From NCBI RefSeq assembly GCF_000255705.1, contig NZ_JH636442.1, forward strand, positions 538,362 through 592,309: a stretch of DNA of 53,948 nt, given 5' to 3'. Position numbers and translations under genes: made by a program. Below the pieces are notes generated by a model. That model was given only the letters and a program-made list of their open reading frames with translations. It was not told the origin of the DNA and made no database searches. Shown piece after piece: positions 52,253 to 53,948 of this stretch. Each line of letters begins with the position of its first letter. Positions within the stretch are counted from its first letter, which is position 1. Origin of the DNA: Zavarzinella formosa DSM 19928. GTDB lineage: Bacteria; Planctomycetota; Planctomycetia; Gemmatales; Gemmataceae.

Positions 52253-53494
52253 CTACTTGCTAAAGCCCGCTTCCGTGCCGAAAAGTTCGGCGGTTCCCTT
52301 GGTCACCACCACCGTGCCGGGTTTGGGGGCCGAACCCGGCTTCAGATAAGCGACGTTTCCGGTGACATAACGCACTTCCACCCGACGGCGGGTGAATGTC
52401 CCCTCGGAGAGTTGTTCATAAACCCAGGTTCCCCCGTGGATGTCGTGGAACACCGCGTCCCACGGCACGGTCAGGCTGTCGTCCGGATCGTCGAGCGGCA
52501 GACGAACCGACACCCGGTGGCCTGGGCTGTACTTCGACTCCCGGTTCTCCAGTTCGTAAAAGAGATCGACCGTTCCGGCGAGCGGATTCGCCGACGGGGC
52601 GGCCGGGACAGACTTCGCGGTTTGTTCCGAGCGGCCCGGCTTGGCCGCCAGCGGCGTCACCACCGCATCGGCCTTGGGATCGAGGTGGCTCAAATCCCCG
52701 GCGTAGACCGGCACGCGAATCCAAACACGGTCGGTGTTCACCAGATCAAACAACAATGCCCCGCTTGGTACTGTCTGGCCGGGCGAGGCCGAGATTGTCC
52801 GCAGCAGTCCGTCCTCCGGGGCATTGATGGCGATGGGGGAAGCCGTCCCGGCATCGAACTCGCCGACCACCTTGGCAAGCAGATCGCGGCGGGCAATGAC
52901 GGCCAGCAACGATTGTTGGGCGGTGTCGTAAGCGGCTTGGGCATCTTCCAGCATGCGCTTGCTGCCCGCCTCGTCTTTCAACAGTTGCTTCGCCCGGTCA
53001 AGGTTGACCTTGGCGGCGTCCAGCGTGGTCTGGACGGTTTTCACCTGTCCGTCCGCGTCGATCTTCGAGGCGGCGAGGTTGGCCCGCCCTTCGGGGGTGA
53101 GCAAGGGCAGAAACTGGAAAACTGGCTGGTTTCGGGCGACCGGGGTTCCGGCGCTCGGGACGCCTTTTTCGGGGGCCTTCAACACGCCGCTGAGCGGGGC
53201 GGCGACACTGATGGCCTGTCCCGGCCGGACGGTCACTTCGCCGCCGTAGACGCGGGTCCGCTTTTTGGCTTCCTGCCCCACGACGCCGGTTTCGATGCCG
53301 AGACTCTTCAAGCCTTCCGGCTTCAAGGTCACGGTGGTGATTTTCGATTCGTCCAGTGTTTTGGAAACACTTGCCGGGACCGCCGGGGGGGAGCCTTTGC
53401 CGCCGCCAACGGTGCCGCTGGCCAGGAACCAGACGCCCGCCCCGACGACGGCCGAGACGGCCAGTCCGGTCAACAAGCCCTTTTGGTAACTCAT
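52253..53494 (-). CDS. RND efflux periplasmic adaptor (CusB-like membrane-fusion protein)
   Basis: A 413-residue protein with an N-terminal anchor ([23 protein letters not shown]). The barrel-sandwich half-motifs are [23 protein letters not shown] and [24 protein letters not shown], separated by a helical hairpin (about 130-210, Ala/Gln/Lys-rich) and followed by beta-barrel and membrane-proximal domains. It bridges the RND pump to the outer membrane channel. Its start overlaps the tolC-like stop by ATGA. No extra metal-binding extension is seen. Confidence 0.9.
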   Translation of the reverse strand: MSYQKGLLTGLAVSAVVGAGVWFLASGTVGGGKGSPPAVPASVSKTLDESKITTVTLKPEGLKSLGIETGVVGQEAKKRTRVYGGEVTVRPGQAISVAAPLSGVLKAPEKGVPSAGTPVARNQPVFQFLPLLTPEGRANLAASKIDADGQVKTVQTTLDAAKVNLDRAKQLLKDEAGSKRMLEDAQAAYDTAQQSLLAVIARRDLLAKVVGEFDAGTASPIAINAPEDGLLRTISASPGQTVPSGALLFDLVNTDRVWIRVPVYAGDLSHLDPKADAVVTPLAAKPGRSEQTAKSVPAAPSANPLAGTVDLFYELENRESKYSPGHRVSVRLPLDDPDDSLTVPWDAVFHDIHGGTWVYEQLSEGTFTRRRVEVRYVTGNVAYLKPGSAPKPGTVVVTKGTAELFGTEAGFSK

Positions 53495-53948
53495 GGAAGG
53501 TTGGATGGGGGTGTCTCGAAAAGTAACCGCCGACCGACGCTGCGTTCCAGTTCGGCCCAGGCCCGTTGCAGGTCGGCCTTTAGCTGGGCCTCGCGGTTGT
53601 TGGTGTCGATCAACTGGCGGGTGGTTTCCAGCACGATCAGGTAACCGGCGTTCCCGTCTTCATACGCCTTTTGCGAGCGTTGAATACCCGCCTCGGCCTC
53701 GGATTTGACTTTCCCGAGCAGAATTTCATACTCCGACCGGGCCTGTTCGTATCGCACGGCCGCCAGCCGCACCTCGGTGATGATCTGGTTGCGCAGGACC
53801 AGTTCCCGGCGGGTGAGTTGCTCCAGTTCGGCCTCGGCGCGAGCGATGCCCCCCTGGTTCTGGTTGAAGATCGGGACGGTGACGCGGAGGGCGGGGCCGA
53901 ACTCGTGCCCGGTCTTTTTGCCGCTGGTGGCGTCGGCGATGCCGAGCA
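53491..53948 (-). CDS. TolC family outer membrane efflux protein, C-terminal part (5' end outside window)
   Basis: The frame is open from the right edge to the stop at 53491, giving at least 152 C-terminal residues. VPIFNQNQGGIARAEAE is the classical TolC-family motif marking the start of the last helical hairpin, followed by LEQLTRRELVLRNQIITEVR and a long Glu/Gln-rich helix ending in LERSVGRRLL. It would form the trimeric outer membrane channel of the efflux system. The overlap with the adaptor gene places it first in the operon. The internal GTG at 53772 is not the start. Confidence 0.88.
   Translation of the reverse strand, partial: LGIADATSGKKTGHEFGPALRVTVPIFNQNQGGIARAEAELEQLTRRELVLRNQIITEVRLAAVRYEQARSEYEILLGKVKSEAEAGIQRSQKAYEDGNAGYLIVLETTRQLIDTNNREAQLKADLQRAWAELERSVGRRLLFETPPSNLP

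Noticed and set aside
1-53948. CRISPR arrays, insertion sequences, integrases, rRNA genes
   Set aside because: Looked for regularly spaced repeats, transposase motifs and rRNA landmarks on both strands and found none.

Overview
The window looks like the chromosome of a planctomycete, most likely of the Gemmataceae. It is GC-rich. It carries a DUF1549/DUF1553 protein paired with a Tat-exported DUF1501 protein, a PQQ-propeller protein opening with a DWPGWRGP motif, zinc-ribbon/TM chimeras, a HEAT-repeat serine protease, a very large alpha-2-macroglobulin and Uma2 and RyR-domain proteins. I see no insertion sequence, integrase, phage gene or CRISPR array, so this reads as ordinary chromosome with some accessory patches.

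Layout. 1-10.3 kb: a truncated polytopic membrane protein (-), a sialidase/SGNH-esterase fusion (+), a trypsin-like protease with HEAT repeats (-), lptB with an extra C-terminal domain (+), and a BNR propeller and a PQQ propeller (-). 10.4-16.5 kb: a 2017-residue bacterial alpha-2-macroglobulin (-). 16.7-23.0 kb: recQ (+) facing DUF6157, glyoxalase-like, DUF1501 and DUF1549/1553 genes (-). 23.0-25.0 kb: a small accessory island with a degenerate Nudix protein, a RyR-domain protein and a P-loop kinase. 25.1-35.2 kb: housekeeping genes on the minus strand: ybeY with an overlapping MFS-acyltransferase fusion, a secreted coiled-coil protein, an operon ribF-nifU-TIM barrel-hrpB, Uma2, an RluA-type pseudouridine synthase and a zinc-ribbon membrane protein. 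35.3-37.1 kb: tRNA-Asp(GTC) and an ATP-grasp protein set in long gene-poor, AT-richer DNA. 37.15-49.1 kb: one long plus-strand chemosensory/phosphorelay cluster. 49.1-53.9 kb: a tripartite RND efflux operon (-).

The most interesting system is the chemosensory cluster: cheW, cheR with a TPR-like tail, cheW, mcp (CHASE3), cheA-REC, cheB, a kinase with three REC domains, and a REC-GAF-PAS kinase. Its parts match the Wsp set (WspB, C, D, A, E, F), but no GGDEF protein (WspR) follows. The output position is taken by two complex histidine kinases with N-terminal receiver domains. It therefore looks like an alternative-cellular-function array feeding phosphoryl groups into downstream kinases rather than a flagellar motor. 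The cheR/cheW junction carries a 90-bp imperfect tandem duplication that covers the cheR stop codon and builds the N-terminus of the second CheW.

Other points of interest are the RyR/degenerate-Nudix/kinase island with structured intergenic DNA, two perfect 21-bp hairpins acting as likely terminators, an 11-bp inverted-repeat pair framing an AT-rich 165-bp block upstream of lptB, and several uncommon domain fusions. Everything here is read by eye from the sequence; no database search was run.
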